NCBI GenBank assembly: GCA_013154175.1
Contig: JAADCZ010000049.1
Span: 1 to 33,930, forward strand
Length of the DNA stretch: 33,930 nucleotides
DNA from: Thermodesulfobacteriota bacterium
Lineage (GTDB): Bacteria > Desulfobacterota > Dissulfuribacteria > Dissulfuribacterales > QOAL01
Direction of reading: 5' to 3'
Made by a program: the position numbers and the translations under genes. Shown piece by piece: positions 8,203 through 19,091 of this stretch (its first letter is position 1; each line of letters begins with the position of its first letter). A model generated the notes under the pieces. That model saw only the letters and a program-made list of their open reading frames with translations. It made no database searches and was not told the DNA's origin.

Positions 8203-9301
8203 GCAGGTTTAGTAATGCAGCCATGACACCGTTATGAAGCTCAATTCTGAACGATTTCATTCTGGCTCTACCTTCTTCTGTGTCAAAGGGAAAGGTCCTT
8301 GCGCACAGGAATATTACACAAAGTCTTCTGTCCAGGTCCATCCAGAAGGATGTTCCTGTGTAGCCAAGATGGCCAAGGCTGTTGGGAGAAAAGTGGCTTC
8401 CGCAAGTCGAGCCCTTGGGGCTTGGTCTGTCTAGGCCGAGGGCCCAGGGGATGTCTGGGGTTTGCGATCTGTATGTGAGGAATCTGGATAATGTGTCATG
8501 GGAGATGGGAAAGTCATGTTCTTTCTTAAAAAAGGCCTCGAGGATGCCACCCAGGAGGCCAATTAAATGAGAAAGAGAGGAAAAAAGCCCTGCATGGCCT
8601 GGAACACCCCCTATCTTCCAAGCATTCAGGTCATTTACACTTCCCCACGTAACCCTTTTCCTGTGTGGGCAAAAGCCTGTTGGTACAAACTGTTCCAGGT
8701 TTTCCAGGGTCCTTGGGGGACTTGTAATGGATGAAAGGCCAAGGGGGCCATAAATGTGGCGTGACGTAAGTTCCCACAATTCCATGCCAGAGACCATGGC
8801 CACGATCCTTCCAAGGAGGATGAAGCCAAGGTCGCTGTACAGGGATTTTTGCCCTGGTTTGTAGGCAAGGGGCTTTTCCAGGATGATTTTGCATGCAGCA
8901 TCATGGCCTGCCCCTTGGTGTGGGGATTTGTCCTTCAGGCTTACATAAATGGGAGTCCATGCCTCGAGGCCAGAGCTGTGGGTGAGGAGATGGGTAATGG
9001 TTATGGCCTTTTTGTCTTTGGGGCAAGAGGGGAAAAAGGAATCCAGGGTTTCATCCAGGGAGAGTTTTTTCTGGTCAACCAGATAGGCGCAGGCAAGGGC
9101 GGTGCATAGGGGTTTTGTAAGGGAGGCCAGATCGAACAGTGAATTGTCATCTACTTCCCTGCTCCATGGCGTAAAGGTATGGCGTCCGTAGTATCTTGAA
9201 AGTCTTTTGCCATCGGGAGTTATGATACCCAGGGCAGCACCTGGAAAAAGGCCCCTTGAGCGAGCATTTTGTATAATTTTATCAACTGTAGTAAGATCCA
9301 T
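8189..9301 (-). CDS. Serine hydrolase, beta-lactamase/class C penicillin-binding-protein family
   Basis: SxxK motif in LFDLASLTKPLCTALACAYLVD; LLTHSSGL; YSDLGFILLGRIV (Y-x-N-like region); GHAGLFSSLSHL. The track ORF begins at a TTG at 9307; ATG at 9301. Confidence 0.85.
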   Translation of the reverse strand: MDLTTVDKIIQNARSRGLFPGAALGIITPDGKRLSRYYGRHTFTPWSREVDDNSLFDLASLTKPLCTALACAYLVDQKKLSLDETLDSFFPSCPKDKKAITITHLLTHSSGLEAWTPIYVSLKDKSPHQGAGHDAACKIILEKPLAYKPGQKSLYSDLGFILLGRIVAMVSGMELWELTSRHIYGPLGLSSITSPPRTLENLEQFVPTGFCPHRKRVTWGSVNDLNAWKIGGVPGHAGLFSSLSHLIGLLGGILEAFFKKEHDFPISHDTLSRFLTYRSQTPDIPWALGLDRPSPKGSTCGSHFSPNSLGHLGYTGTSFWMDLDRRLCVIFLCARTFPFDTEEGRARMKSFRIELHNGVMAALLNLPTSQ

Positions 9302-9331
9302 AATCAATCTTGTCTAAAAGGAGTATTCAGC

Positions 9332-9742
9332 ATGAATCATTATATCAGAAAGGGGCTTGCCCTTATGGTTTTATTGGCAACAATGGCTATGTTCCTTGTG
9401 CCCAAGGAGGCACAAGCCGTTCCTGCCCGTTACAGAGTGGGGCACGATCCTGTTGCCATGATGGTGGATGGGGTGGTTGCGCGCCCCCTGGGCCTGGCCT
9501 CCACAGTGATCGGTTCTGCATTCTTTTTGGTGACCTTACCCTTTACGATTCCTTCTCACAGTGTTGAGTCTGCAAAGAAACAGATGATAGACTACCCCGC
9601 ATGGTTCACCTTCAAAAGACCTTTAGGGGAGTTTGGCAGACGTTATGAAAGGCCGGTTATTCATAAGACAAACCAGGTGCTTACCTCCAACTCAACGGCC
9701 TCGAAGGAGCCAGACAATCCCCCTGTTGCAGAAAGTAAGTAG
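9332..9742 (+). CDS. Small exported or membrane-anchored protein of unknown function
   Basis: Likely start MNHYIRKGLALMVLLATMAMFLVPKEAQA with upstream AAAAGGAG; signal-peptide-like N-terminus and a second hydrophobic segment (LGLASTVIGSAFFLVTLPF). Confidence 0.7.
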   Translation: MNHYIRKGLALMVLLATMAMFLVPKEAQAVPARYRVGHDPVAMMVDGVVARPLGLASTVIGSAFFLVTLPFTIPSHSVESAKKQMIDYPAWFTFKRPLGEFGRRYERPVIHKTNQVLTSNSTASKEPDNPPVAESK

Positions 9743-9802
9743 GCTTATCAGAGGGGTTCAAAAATCGTAATCATGTGTTATCTTTAATATGCTTCAGCTA
9801 GC

Positions 9803-9900
9803 GGAAGCGGAAAGGGCACTGGTGGCCCTCCCGGACTTCAAATCCGGTGTACGGGGTGAGAAGCCCCGTAGGTGGGTTCGATTCCCATGCGCTTCCGCCA
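9803..9900 (+). tRNA. selC: tRNA-Sec (selenocysteine), anticodon TCA
   Basis: GGAAGCGGAAAGGGCACTGGTGGCCCTCCCGGACTTCAAATCCGGTGTACGGGGTGAGAAGCCCCGTAGGTGGGTTCGATTCCCATGCGCTTCCGCCA: long acceptor stem, CCGGA-CTTCAAA-TCCGG anticodon arm with TCA, long variable arm (ACGGGG...CCCCGT), GGTTCGATTCC, encoded CCA; 98 nt. Confidence 0.96.
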
Positions 9901-9907
9901 TTTCTTC

Positions 9908-11986
9908 TCATCGCCGTTCAAATATCACCACACTCCTTGGCCTTACCCTATAACGATATTCCACAGGTTTTTGCTCTTGTGGATCAATGATATCATCTGG
10001 AGGGATATTCGCTGTATCAACGGCAAGATGCCACCTTCCCCATGATATTTGGGGCAGTTCAACCTCAAAGGTTTCATCTTCGTGCATGTTTAGCACCACG
10101 TGAAAATCCTCTTCCCCTTCCCTTACGCCCGACATGGTAAAGCCTAGGAAGCGCGATTCTGGGTCGTGCCATTCGGGTTCATAGAGGCGTTTGCCATGCC
10201 ATGCAATGTCTGGAAAGTCTCGTCCAGGCAGCTTTTGTCCAGTCAGGAACTGTTTGCGCATTAGGCTGGGATGTCTCTTTCTAAAGGCAATCATCTTTTG
10301 GGTGAAACGCAACATGTCGTGGTGTCGTTCCAGCAAACGCCAGTCAAACCACGATATTTCATTGTCTTGGCACCATGCGTTGTTATTGCCCCTTTGGGTG
10401 CGTAGCACCTCGTCACCAAAGAGTATCATGGGCACCCCCACAGAAACCAGCAGGGTGGCCATGAAGTTTTTGGTCTGCCTGTGTCTTATGGCCAGAATTT
10501 TTTTGTCGTTTGTAGGCCCTTCTACGCCGTAATTACAGCTGTAATTGATATCTGATCCATCCCTGTTGTTTTCCCCATTTGCCTCATTGTGTTTTCGCTC
10601 ATAACTTACGAGGTCCATAAGGGTGAAACCGTCGTGGCAGGTGACAAAGTTGATGCTGTTGAAGGGGGCCCTGCCAGATGGACCATAGAGATCGCTGCTG
10701 CCGCTTATCCTCGTGGCCATTTCCCCAACCAGCCCCTTGTCGCCACGGATGAAGCGGCGCACCGTGTCCCTGTACATGCCATTCCACTCTTGCCACCTGT
10801 ATCCGGGAAAGCCGCCTACCTGGTAAAGGCCTCCGGCGTCCCATGCCTCGGCAATGAGGTGGACCTTGGATAGGGCCCTTGAGAATTCGAGGCTCCAGAT
10901 GACAGGGGCGTGATGCATTGGGTTTCCATCCTCACCCCTGGCAAGAACGCTTGCAAGGTCGAAGCGGAATCCATCGATGTGAAAGTATTTGACCCAATAT
11001 TCCAGACACTCGATTATGAAGAACATCACCTGGGGGTGATTGCAGTTGACTGTGTTGCCACAACCGGTGAAGTCCCTGTATTTTCGTCTGTCTGTAGGGT
11101 CTAAATGATAAAATTCCCTGTTGGACAGGCCCTTGAAATTGATAACAGGTCCATCTTCCCCACCTTCTGCTGTGTGGTTGAATACGACATCGAGAATCAC
11201 CCCGATCCCCGCCTTGTGAAGGGCCTTTATCATGTCTCGAAATTCGTTTATGCAAGCGGGATTCAATGGGTCCACGAGGTAGGCCGGATGTAGGGCAAAG
11301 AAACTGTGAGGGCTGTAGCCCCAGTAATTTGTAAGACCGAGTTTACGGGCCCCTTCTGGCACATCCTGCTGATCGAAGGCCATTATAGGCAGGAATTCGA
11401 TGTGGGTGATTCCAAGTTTTTTCAGGTATGGAATTTTGTCGACTATGGCGGAAAAGGTTCCGGGATGCAGGACCTGAGAGGATGGATGTCTCGTAAAGCC
11501 CCTGACGTGCATTTCGTAAATGATTGCCTCCTGGGGCGGGTATTCCGGCATCCTGACGCCTTCCCAGTCATAGTCGTCTATGCAAGTGGGCACTATGGCC
11601 CTGATTGGTTGGGCCAGCACGTTCCTTTTGGCCTCTTCCCGTTGCCAGAATCTGTCAAAAATGACCCGTGCCCACGGGTCGAGGAGTTGTCTGTTCTTGT
11701 TGAATCTAAAGCCTGAAACCCTGGTATCATCTGGCCCGTCTGCCTTCCATGTGTAGGCCATGCCAGGCTTTACGCCTTCAACGAAGATGTTCCAGAAGTA
11801 GAAGTCCCGGTTTTCCTGGGGGTCCAGGGTGATGGTATCTAGGGGGGAAAGTGCTTGGGGGGAGTCATAGATCAAAAGCTCCATGCTGGTGGCATGACGG
11901 GAAAATATGCAAAAATTTGCTCCACTGCCAGTACAAACAGCCCCTAAAGGATATCTTTTGCCCTTTCTGATGTTGAAATATGTCAT
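9908..11986 (-). CDS. glgX: Glycogen debranching enzyme GlgX / isoamylase-type GH13
   Basis: MTYFNIRKGKRYPLGAVCTGSGANFCIFSRHATSMELLIYD (CBM48-like start); GH13 motifs DVVFNHT, GFRFDLAS, LIAEAWD, FVTCHDG. Confidence 0.93.
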   Translation of the reverse strand: MTYFNIRKGKRYPLGAVCTGSGANFCIFSRHATSMELLIYDSPQALSPLDTITLDPQENRDFYFWNIFVEGVKPGMAYTWKADGPDDTRVSGFRFNKNRQLLDPWARVIFDRFWQREEAKRNVLAQPIRAIVPTCIDDYDWEGVRMPEYPPQEAIIYEMHVRGFTRHPSSQVLHPGTFSAIVDKIPYLKKLGITHIEFLPIMAFDQQDVPEGARKLGLTNYWGYSPHSFFALHPAYLVDPLNPACINEFRDMIKALHKAGIGVILDVVFNHTAEGGEDGPVINFKGLSNREFYHLDPTDRRKYRDFTGCGNTVNCNHPQVMFFIIECLEYWVKYFHIDGFRFDLASVLARGEDGNPMHHAPVIWSLEFSRALSKVHLIAEAWDAGGLYQVGGFPGYRWQEWNGMYRDTVRRFIRGDKGLVGEMATRISGSSDLYGPSGRAPFNSINFVTCHDGFTLMDLVSYERKHNEANGENNRDGSDINYSCNYGVEGPTNDKKILAIRHRQTKNFMATLLVSVGVPMILFGDEVLRTQRGNNNAWCQDNEISWFDWRLLERHHDMLRFTQKMIAFRKRHPSLMRKQFLTGQKLPGRDFPDIAWHGKRLYEPEWHDPESRFLGFTMSGVREGEEDFHVVLNMHEDETFEVELPQISWGRWHLAVDTANIPPDDIIDPQEQKPVEYRYRVRPRSVVIFERR

Positions 11987-12088
11987 TTTTCTCCTGGCAA
12001 AGTCTTAGTGTGCAGGAGCGCGACGTCCTGAAAAAAATTTGCCGTAGTGGTTCTCTATTTAAAAGAATGAATGGGTAACGACCAGTAC

Positions 12089-12436
12089 CTAGAGCAAAAT
12101 ATTAAGGGCATGATAAACAAGTAGGCAAACATAGACAACAACTATAACGCCCATTGCCCTTATGGCTACTGGGTGTCTGTAGAACACAGACAGGACGCAA
12201 ATACCCGGGAATGTCAGGGCGGTTTTCACGAGCAGGGCCTTTTCATATTCAAAATTGTGAAAATAGGGCGCCAAAACAGGGTTAAGCTCTAGGCCACCAT
12301 GACAAATTTGAAAGGTTGTAAGGAAATAATCTGCAAATGAAGCAGTCCATATGAACAAAATTGCAAAGGCTGCAGAGGCAGGAATGTCTGAACAAAAGAT
12401 ATTTTTTATCCTCGAGGCCGAAACATGACTGGACAT
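12089..12436 (-). CDS. Small integral membrane protein, DUF5658-like
   Basis: 115 aa with about three hydrophobic segments and the pattern ADYFLTTFQICHGGLELNPVLAPYFH...KTALT. Confidence 0.6.
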   Translation of the reverse strand: MSSHVSASRIKNIFCSDIPASAAFAILFIWTASFADYFLTTFQICHGGLELNPVLAPYFHNFEYEKALLVKTALTFPGICVLSVFYRHPVAIRAMGVIVVVYVCLLVYHALNILL

Positions 12437-12650
12437 GAAATCTTCTCCTCCCTGAGAAAATAGGCCCTTGGTATGAAATATTTTTCCCCTTTCTCCCGTT
12501 AGGAACAGTATAGCCCCAATGAATAAGGCTTAAAAGGGTTAATTTCAAATTCTACTTTACCCTAAGAGGCAAGGTTCCCTGGTTTTGGGCTTGAGTGGAA
12601 AGATTTTTCACACCATGGGAAATTTTTTTCACTTGGAGGATGCAAAAACC

Positions 12651-12666
12651 AGGCATTTTTCTTGCA
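12651..12666 (+). promoter_or_regulatory. Candidate σ54 (-24/-12) promoter
   Basis: aGGCAtttttcTTGCA: GG-N10-GC spacing kept, GGCA and TTGCA elements intact; 84 bp upstream of the ATG at 12750. Confidence 0.55.
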
Positions 12667-12749
12667 CATCACAAATATTAATTTTTACGTAACTGTCGAG
12701 TTTTGTAGTTAAAAGAGCGAAACACTTAGTAAATTTTTGGAGAGCTGAA

Positions 12750-12968
12750 ATGGAACGACTAGAGAGTGCATGCAAAACCATACAATTTAGAAGAACAAGG
12801 CGTTTGATAGCCCCTACAGCATCGGATCTTTCCTTTGATTTTACTTTGAGCCAGGAATCAATCTGTCACACGTGCGATCACAGTCAGGCTTGCCGCCTCG
12901 CTGGCCTGTTAAACGTACCAGTGACGCAATGTCGATATTACAAGAGGCCAGCCATAATGGCCAATTGA
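12750..12968 (+). CDS. Small protein with four-cysteine metal-binding-like motif
   Basis: 72-aa ORF MERLESACKTIQFRRTRRLIAP...ICHTCDHSQACRLAGLLNVPVTQCRYYKRPAIMAN; C-x2-C-x5-C-x12-C; GGAGAG upstream of the ATG. Confidence 0.6.
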   Translation: MERLESACKTIQFRRTRRLIAPTASDLSFDFTLSQESICHTCDHSQACRLAGLLNVPVTQCRYYKRPAIMAN

Positions 12969-12984
12969 ACCAAGGGCCCTTTAT

Positions 12985-13389
12985 TTAAAAGGGCACATCG
13001 TCTTCAATGGGTGGGGCAGGTGGTTCCAGCTCGGTGGTGCCACCGCCTTCGGCTCCACCTCTTGAATCAAGTATCTGGATATCCCGGGCAATGATCTCGG
13101 TTGTCCAGCGCTTGTTGCCATCCCTATCTTCCCAGGATCTCGTTCTCAACCGCCCTTCTACATAGACCAGCCTGCCCTTGCCTAGATATTCGCTGCATAT
13201 CTCGGCAAGCCTTCTCCATGCAACAACCCTGTGCCACTCTGTCTCGCTCTCCCACTGATCTCCCCTCTTTACTGGCGAATCTGTGGCCAGGCTGAAATTG
13301 GCTACAGGAGTTCCGTCCTGGGTGTATCTGATTTCTGGGTCACTCCCTAGCCTGCCAATGAGCATTACCTTGTTTAATCCTCTTGCCAT
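12985..13389 (-). CDS. ssb: Single-stranded DNA-binding protein
   Basis: [36 protein letters not shown]...EWHRVVAW...[17 protein letters not shown]; acidic tip EDDVPF. Confidence 0.97.
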   Translation of the reverse strand: MARGLNKVMLIGRLGSDPEIRYTQDGTPVANFSLATDSPVKRGDQWESETEWHRVVAWRRLAEICSEYLGKGRLVYVEGRLRTRSWEDRDGNKRWTTEIIARDIQILDSRGGAEGGGTTELEPPAPPIEDDVPF

Positions 13390-13412
13390 CTTCTTCTCCT
13401 CTGTCTCTGGTT

Positions 13413-14390
13413 CTAAACGATAAACTTGAACTGACCTTTTCCCAAGAGGTCATGGAGGTGGACGATTCCTGCCAGTTGCCCATTTGGGCCAACCACGGGC
13501 AAAACGGTGATAAGGTGGGTCTCCATTAGTGCCAGTGCGTCTGCAGCGAGGGCCTCTGGCATAACGGTCTTGGGATTTTTCGTCATGATTTCCTCCACCT
13601 TCTTTTTAGCAAACCCTTCACCAAATTTCACCATTGCCCTTCTGAGGTCTCCATCTGTTACGATTCCAACCAGGGAGTTGGCCTCATCGAGAACCACCGC
13701 AGCCCCAAGGCCCTTGGCATCTATCACCTTTATGACCTCATCCATGAGCTGGCCCTTGTAGACTGTTGGTATGTCCTTGCCCGTTAGCATTACCTGGCTT
13801 ACAGAAACCTTGAGCCTTTCCCCAAGGGTGCCAGAGGGATGATTGCGTCTGAAGTCCTTTTCGCTAAATCTCCTAAGCTTGAGTAGCACCACGGCAATGG
13901 CATCTCCAACCGCAAGACACGCGGTGGTGCTGGCTGTGGGGGCAAGGCCAAGGGCGCATGCCTCTCTTTCCACGCCGGTGTCGATTACGCAATCTGCATG
14001 TCTTCCAAGGGTGGATTTGGGTCTGCCAGTTAGAGCAATGACGGGAATATTTCTCTCCTTGAAGGCGGGAAGAAGGGCATTTACCTCCTGGGTCTCCCCA
14101 CTGTTGGAGATGGCGATGACCACATCCCCCCCCACAACCATGCCAAGATCCCCATGGAGTGCCTCTACAGGGTGGAGGAAAATGGATGGCGTGCCTGTGC
14201 TCGCCAGGGTTGCGGCAATCTTTCTTCCAACGAGCCCTGACTTTCCGATTCCGGTTATGACCACCCTGCCCTTTGAGTCAAGGATGAGCCTGACAGCCCG
14301 TTCAAACTCCGTATCGAGTCTGTCGCGAACCCTTTTGAGGCCCTCTATCTCTATCTGAATGGCCTCTTTTCCTTCTCGGATGATTTCCAA
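13413..14390 (-). CDS. kdsD: Arabinose-5-phosphate isomerase family (KpsF/GutQ/KdsD), SIS plus tandem CBS domains
   Basis: SIS domain ([43 protein letters not shown]...ISNSGETQE) and two CBS domains. The track ORF extends to 14459 inside purF; a TTG at 14390 preceded by AAAAGGAA is my preferred start. Confidence 0.9.
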   Translation of the reverse strand: MEIIREGKEAIQIEIEGLKRVRDRLDTEFERAVRLILDSKGRVVITGIGKSGLVGRKIAATLASTGTPSIFLHPVEALHGDLGMVVGGDVVIAISNSGETQEVNALLPAFKERNIPVIALTGRPKSTLGRHADCVIDTGVEREACALGLAPTASTTACLAVGDAIAVVLLKLRRFSEKDFRRNHPSGTLGERLKVSVSQVMLTGKDIPTVYKGQLMDEVIKVIDAKGLGAAVVLDEANSLVGIVTDGDLRRAMVKFGEGFAKKKVEEIMTKNPKTVMPEALAADALALMETHLITVLPVVGPNGQLAGIVHLHDLLGKGQFKFIV

Positions 14391-14397
14391 GGAGTCG

Positions 14398-15849
14398 CTA
14401 TTCCTTTTCAAGGCTGAATTTACCCACGTTGAAATCGATATCGGTGGGGTACTCGCCATTGAAGCAAGCCAGACAGAATCTGTCTTGCATACCTCCAGCC
14501 GCCTCTATCATGGAGTCCAGGTTTAGATAGTGTAGATAGTCCAGCCCAAGATAGTCTCTTATCTCCTCCACGCTCTTTTGCGAAGCAATGAGCTCGTTTT
14601 TGGTAGGAAAGTCAATTCCATAAAAGCACGGGAATCTGGTTGGGGGGCAACTGACCAGCATGGAGATCTCCTTTGCCCCTGCCTCACGGATGGCCTTGAC
14701 CCTCGTTCGGCTGGTCGTACCCCGGATTATGGAATCTTCCATAATGACCACCCGTTTGCCCCTTATGGTTTCCTTTACGGGGTTGAGCTTGATCCTTACC
14801 CCGAAGTCTCGCATTGCCTGACTTGGCTGGATGAATGTTCTGCCAACATAATGGTTTCTGATTACAGCAAGTTCCAGGGGCATATTGGCAGCCTGGGCAT
14901 AGCCTACGGCAGCATAGTTGCCAGAGTCTGGAAAGGGCATGACAAAATCTGCATCCATGCTGGTTTCCTTGGCAAGGGCCGCCCCCAGGGCCTTTCTGAA
15001 GCTGTAGACGTTCTTGCCAAAAATGTTGCTGTCTGGGCGGGCAAAATATATGAATTCAAAGATGCAATTGGCCCTTCTCTCTGCCTGAATGCCAACGAAT
15101 GAATGAAGGCCATTATCATCTATGATTACTATTTCGCCCCTTTCGACATCTCTTATGTATTCTGCCTGAATGAGATCCAGGGCGCACGTCTCGGATGCCA
15201 GCACGTAGGCGCCATTGTCCAAACGGCCAATGCAAAGGGGCCTGAAACCCAGTGGGTCACGAAACCCGATAAGGGCGTTCTCGGTTAGCATAAGCACGCT
15301 GTAGGCGCCCTTTATGGTCTTCATTGCATGGCAAATGGCCTCTCTGATGCCCTTTTTCCATGCCTTGGCCAGGAGGTGAACTATCACCTCGCTGTCCATG
15401 GTGGTTTGAAATATGGAACCCGTGCCCTCCAGTTCCTCCCTGATCTTCTGGGCATTGACCAAGTTGCCATTGTGGGCCACTGCAAGGGCGCAGCCTGCAT
15501 GGTTGACACAAAATGGCTGGGCGTTTTGGAGCACAGAGGAACCTGTGGTGGAATATCGGACATGGCCAATGGCAAGGTGCCCCTTCAGCTCCTTGAGCTT
15601 GTTCTCTTGAAAGACCTCGCTGACCAGGCCCATTGCCTTGTATTCAGTCACATTCTTTCCATCGGAGGCCACGATGCCAGCACTTTCCTGGCCCCTGTGC
15701 TGAAGGGCATAAAGGCCGAAATATGTCAGTTTGGCAGCATCTTCGGTTCCATATATGCCAAAGATGCCGCACTCTTCTTTTGGTCCTGTTTGGTAACGTC
15801 TATGTTTCCAGAAGTCGTTGAAGTTGATGTGATAGTCTGAAGGGTTCAT
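14398..15849 (-). CDS. purF: Amidophosphoribosyltransferase, with short N-terminal propeptide before catalytic Cys
   Basis: KEECGIFGIYG N-terminal nucleophile motif; ALQHRGQESAGI; VVIMEDSIIRGTTSRTRV (PRPP-binding site). Confidence 0.96.
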   Translation of the reverse strand: MNPSDYHINFNDFWKHRRYQTGPKEECGIFGIYGTEDAAKLTYFGLYALQHRGQESAGIVASDGKNVTEYKAMGLVSEVFQENKLKELKGHLAIGHVRYSTTGSSVLQNAQPFCVNHAGCALAVAHNGNLVNAQKIREELEGTGSIFQTTMDSEVIVHLLAKAWKKGIREAICHAMKTIKGAYSVLMLTENALIGFRDPLGFRPLCIGRLDNGAYVLASETCALDLIQAEYIRDVERGEIVIIDDNGLHSFVGIQAERRANCIFEFIYFARPDSNIFGKNVYSFRKALGAALAKETSMDADFVMPFPDSGNYAAVGYAQAANMPLELAVIRNHYVGRTFIQPSQAMRDFGVRIKLNPVKETIRGKRVVIMEDSIIRGTTSRTRVKAIREAGAKEISMLVSCPPTRFPCFYGIDFPTKNELIASQKSVEEIRDYLGLDYLHYLNLDSMIEAAGGMQDRFCLACFNGEYPTDIDFNVGKFSLEKE

Positions 15850-15853
15850 GGTC

Positions 15854-18800
15854 TTAATAGTATTCCTGAAGGGGTTTAACGTCCATTTCTTGGTTTTTCA
15901 AGGCTACGATGGCCTCTACGGCAGCCTTGGCACCGGCCACTGTGGTAAAATAAGGGATGTTAAGTTCCATAGCCGTCCTTCTGAGGTGAAAGGCATCTGT
16001 AAGGGTCCTTTTCTTTCCACTGGGAGTGTTGATGACGAGGTCTATTTCACCATTTTTCATCATGTCGACTATATTGGGCCGACCCTCAGAGACCTTGAGC
16101 ACCTTTTCGCACTCGACTCCATGTTTTTGCAGAAACTCTGCAGTGCCACTTGTGGCAAGAATCCGGAAACCTTCCTTCTGAAGCAGCCGTGCCGTATCGA
16201 GAAGGGGCTCCTTGTCTCCCTTTTTGATGCTGAGAAAGGCAGTTCCCTTGGTTGGCAGTTCCAGCCCCACTGCGAACTGACTCTTGGCAAAGGCCATTCC
16301 AACGCTCTGGTCAATTCCCATGACCTCGCCGGTGGATTTCATCTCGGGGCCAAGGATGATGTCCACCCCTGGAAACTTCCTGAATGGGAAGACCGATTCC
16401 TTAACAGAGACGTGACTTACCTCTGGGTCTTTCGTAAGGCCGAGCTCTTCAAGGCTCTTGCCAATCATCACCTTGGTGGCAAGCTTTGCCAGGGGGATGC
16501 CAGTTGCCTTGCTCACAAATGGCACGGTTCTAGATGCCCTTGGATTGACCTCGAGGACGTAGAGTTCATCGTCCTTTACGGCATACTGAACGTTCATCAG
16601 CCCGATTACGTGGAGTTCCTTGGCCATCTTTTTGGTGGCATCCTTAATCTGTTCGATCATCTCCTTGCCAATCCGGTGCGGTGGAAGTACACAGGCAGAG
16701 TCTCCGGAATGTATGCCCGCTTCCTCCACGTGTTCCATAATACCGCCAATTACTGTGATTTTTCCATCGGAAATGGCATCCACGTCAATTTCTATGGCAT
16801 CTTGCAGGTATTTGTCAATAAGGACAGGGTGACCTTCCGATACCTCGACTGCCTCTTCCATGAATTCACGAAGTCCATTTTCATCGTGGACAATGCGCAT
16901 GGCCCTGCCCCCCAGCACATAAGAGGGGCGAACCACTATGGGGTAACCTATCTCAGAGGCGATTTTGAGTGCCTCTTCAAGGGTATATGCAGTATCGTTG
17001 GCAGGTTGTTTCAGGCCAAGTTTCTTGAGCATCTTCTGGAAACTTTCCCTGTCTTCTGCCATGTCGATGGATTCAGGGCTGGTTCCTATGATTTTTACCC
17101 CGGCCTTCTTTAGGGGCACAGCAAGGTTGAGGGGTGTTTGGCCGCCAAACTGTACTATGACTCCATCTGGCTGTTCCGTGTCCACGATATGAAGCACATC
17201 CTCAAGGGTCAGGGGCTCGAAGTAGAGCTTGTCGGAAGTGTCATAGTCCGTGGAAACGGTTTCAGGGTTCGAGTTCACCATTATGCTCTCGATGCCCTCC
17301 TCCTTTAGGGCAAAGGAGGCATGAACACAACAGTAATCAAACTCGATACCCTGGCCTATCCTGTTTGGCCCCCCTCCAAGTATCATCACCTTCTTCTTTG
17401 AAGTGCGTGTGGACTCGCTTTCTGTTTCATAGGTCGAGTAATAGTAGGGGGTGTAGGCCTCAAATTCGGCTGCACAGGTATCAACGAGTTTGTAGACAGG
17501 CTTTATGCCCTTTTCAAAGCGGATACGCCTTATGTCATCCTCGCTCTTTCCAAGAAGATAAGCGAGTTGCCTGTCTGAGAAGCCCTCTCTCTTGATTTCC
17601 CACAGGTTATCCAGGGCCTTGTTCCCAAGCCCCTTGATTTCATTCCCCTTGCGTCTAATTTTGTCTATCTGGAAGATGAACCACGGATCGATGCCAGTGA
17701 TTTTGCTTACCTCCCTGATGGACATTCCTCTTTCCAGGGCGTAGGGGATGTAAAAAATCCTTTTTGAATTGGGGATGCGAAGCTTGTTCTCGATCTCGTC
17801 CATGTCTGGGACTTGGCCCTTGTCCCAAGGGTCTTTGCCATCGAAGCCAAGGCCAAAGCGCCCGATTTCCAGGGAGCGAAGCCCCTTTTGAAGGGCCTCC
17901 TTGAATGTGCGGCCAATGGCCATTGTCTCCCCGACGCTCTTCATGGATGTAGTAAGGAGATCCTCGGCTTCCTGGAATTTTTCAAAGGTCCAGCGGGGGA
18001 TCTTTACCACACAATAGTCAATGGTGGGCTCAAAGGAGGCCATTGTCTCCCTGGTGATGTCATTGGGAATTTCATCCAGGGTGTAGCCAATGGCGAGCTT
18101 GGCCGCAATCTTTGCAATGGGAAATCCTGTGGCCTTTGATGCCAGGGCTGAAGAGCGGGAGACCCTGGGGTTCATTTCGATGACAACCACATCCCCGTTT
18201 TCAGGGTTTACGGCAAACTGGATATTGGAACCCCCGGTTTCTACGCCTATCTCTCTTATGATGGCAAGAGATGCATCTCTAAGATACTGATATTCCTTGT
18301 CAGAAAGGGTCTGGGCAGGGGCAACCGTGATACTGTCTCCAGTGTGGACGCCCATTGGATCGAGGTTTTCGATGCTGCATATGATGACCACATTGTCCTT
18401 GGCGTCGCGCATCACCTCGAGCTCGAATTCCTTCCAGCCTATGACCGACTCTTCCAGCATGACTTCATGAATCATGCTGAGGTCTAGCCCCTGCTGGCAA
18501 ATGGATTTGAGATCATCCATGTTGTAGGCAATGCCTCCACCAGAGCCGCCAAGGGTGAAGGATGGCCTGACGATTATGGGAAATCCGATGTCTTGGGCCG
18601 CCTCTACTGCCTCGTCTAGGGAACGGACAATGGCACTTCTTGGAATTCTGAGGCCGATATTTTCCATGGCCTCCCTGAACTTTTCCCTGTCCTCTGCCTT
18701 GTGGATGACCTCTGGGCTTGCACCTATCATCTCCACGCCAAGCTCTTCGAGGATTCCCGTATCGGCAACTGCCACAGCGGTGTTCAGGCCCGTCTGGCCA

Positions 18801-19072
18801 CCGAGGGTGGGAAGGATGGCGTCTGGCCTTTCCTTTTTGAGGATCTTGATGACAACCTCCGGGGTGATTGGCTCCACGTAGGTTCTGTCTGCCACCTCTG
18901 GGTCGGTCATGATGGTGGCAGGGTTGGAGTTAACCAGCACCACTTCATAGCCTTCTTCCTTGAGTGCCTTGCAGGCCTGGGTGCCAGAATAGTCGAATTC
19001 ACAGGCCTGACCGATGACAATGGGGCCAGAGCCGATAATCAGTATCTTTTTCAGGTCGGTTCTCTTGGGCAT
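15854..19072 (-). CDS. carB: Carbamoyl-phosphate synthase large subunit
   Basis: 1072 aa; [58 protein letters not shown] and the duplicated half [53 protein letters not shown]. Confidence 0.98.
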   Translation of the reverse strand: MPKRTDLKKILIIGSGPIVIGQACEFDYSGTQACKALKEEGYEVVLVNSNPATIMTDPEVADRTYVEPITPEVVIKILKKERPDAILPTLGGQTGLNTAVAVADTGILEELGVEMIGASPEVIHKAEDREKFREAMENIGLRIPRSAIVRSLDEAVEAAQDIGFPIIVRPSFTLGGSGGGIAYNMDDLKSICQQGLDLSMIHEVMLEESVIGWKEFELEVMRDAKDNVVIICSIENLDPMGVHTGDSITVAPAQTLSDKEYQYLRDASLAIIREIGVETGGSNIQFAVNPENGDVVVIEMNPRVSRSSALASKATGFPIAKIAAKLAIGYTLDEIPNDITRETMASFEPTIDYCVVKIPRWTFEKFQEAEDLLTTSMKSVGETMAIGRTFKEALQKGLRSLEIGRFGLGFDGKDPWDKGQVPDMDEIENKLRIPNSKRIFYIPYALERGMSIREVSKITGIDPWFIFQIDKIRRKGNEIKGLGNKALDNLWEIKREGFSDRQLAYLLGKSEDDIRRIRFEKGIKPVYKLVDTCAAEFEAYTPYYYSTYETESESTRTSKKKVMILGGGPNRIGQGIEFDYCCVHASFALKEEGIESIMVNSNPETVSTDYDTSDKLYFEPLTLEDVLHIVDTEQPDGVIVQFGGQTPLNLAVPLKKAGVKIIGTSPESIDMAEDRESFQKMLKKLGLKQPANDTAYTLEEALKIASEIGYPIVVRPSYVLGGRAMRIVHDENGLREFMEEAVEVSEGHPVLIDKYLQDAIEIDVDAISDGKITVIGGIMEHVEEAGIHSGDSACVLPPHRIGKEMIEQIKDATKKMAKELHVIGLMNVQYAVKDDELYVLEVNPRASRTVPFVSKATGIPLAKLATKVMIGKSLEELGLTKDPEVSHVSVKESVFPFRKFPGVDIILGPEMKSTGEVMGIDQSVGMAFAKSQFAVGLELPTKGTAFLSIKKGDKEPLLDTARLLQKEGFRILATSGTAEFLQKHGVECEKVLKVSEGRPNIVDMMKNGEIDLVINTPSGKKRTLTDAFHLRRTAMELNIPYFTTVAGAKAAVEAIVALKNQEMDVKPLQEYY

Positions 19073-19091
19073 ATCTTCTTTACTCTGCTCT

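Noticed and set aside
9803-9908. tRNA-Sec as an integration site for a mobile island
   Set aside because: No integrase and no repeated tRNA 3' end seen nearby; the neighbour is glgX, a housekeeping gene.
15848-17113. 421-aa plus-strand ORF opposite carB
   Set aside because: Fully antisense to the unmistakable carB CDS; a shadow ORF created by codon bias with no recognisable domain.
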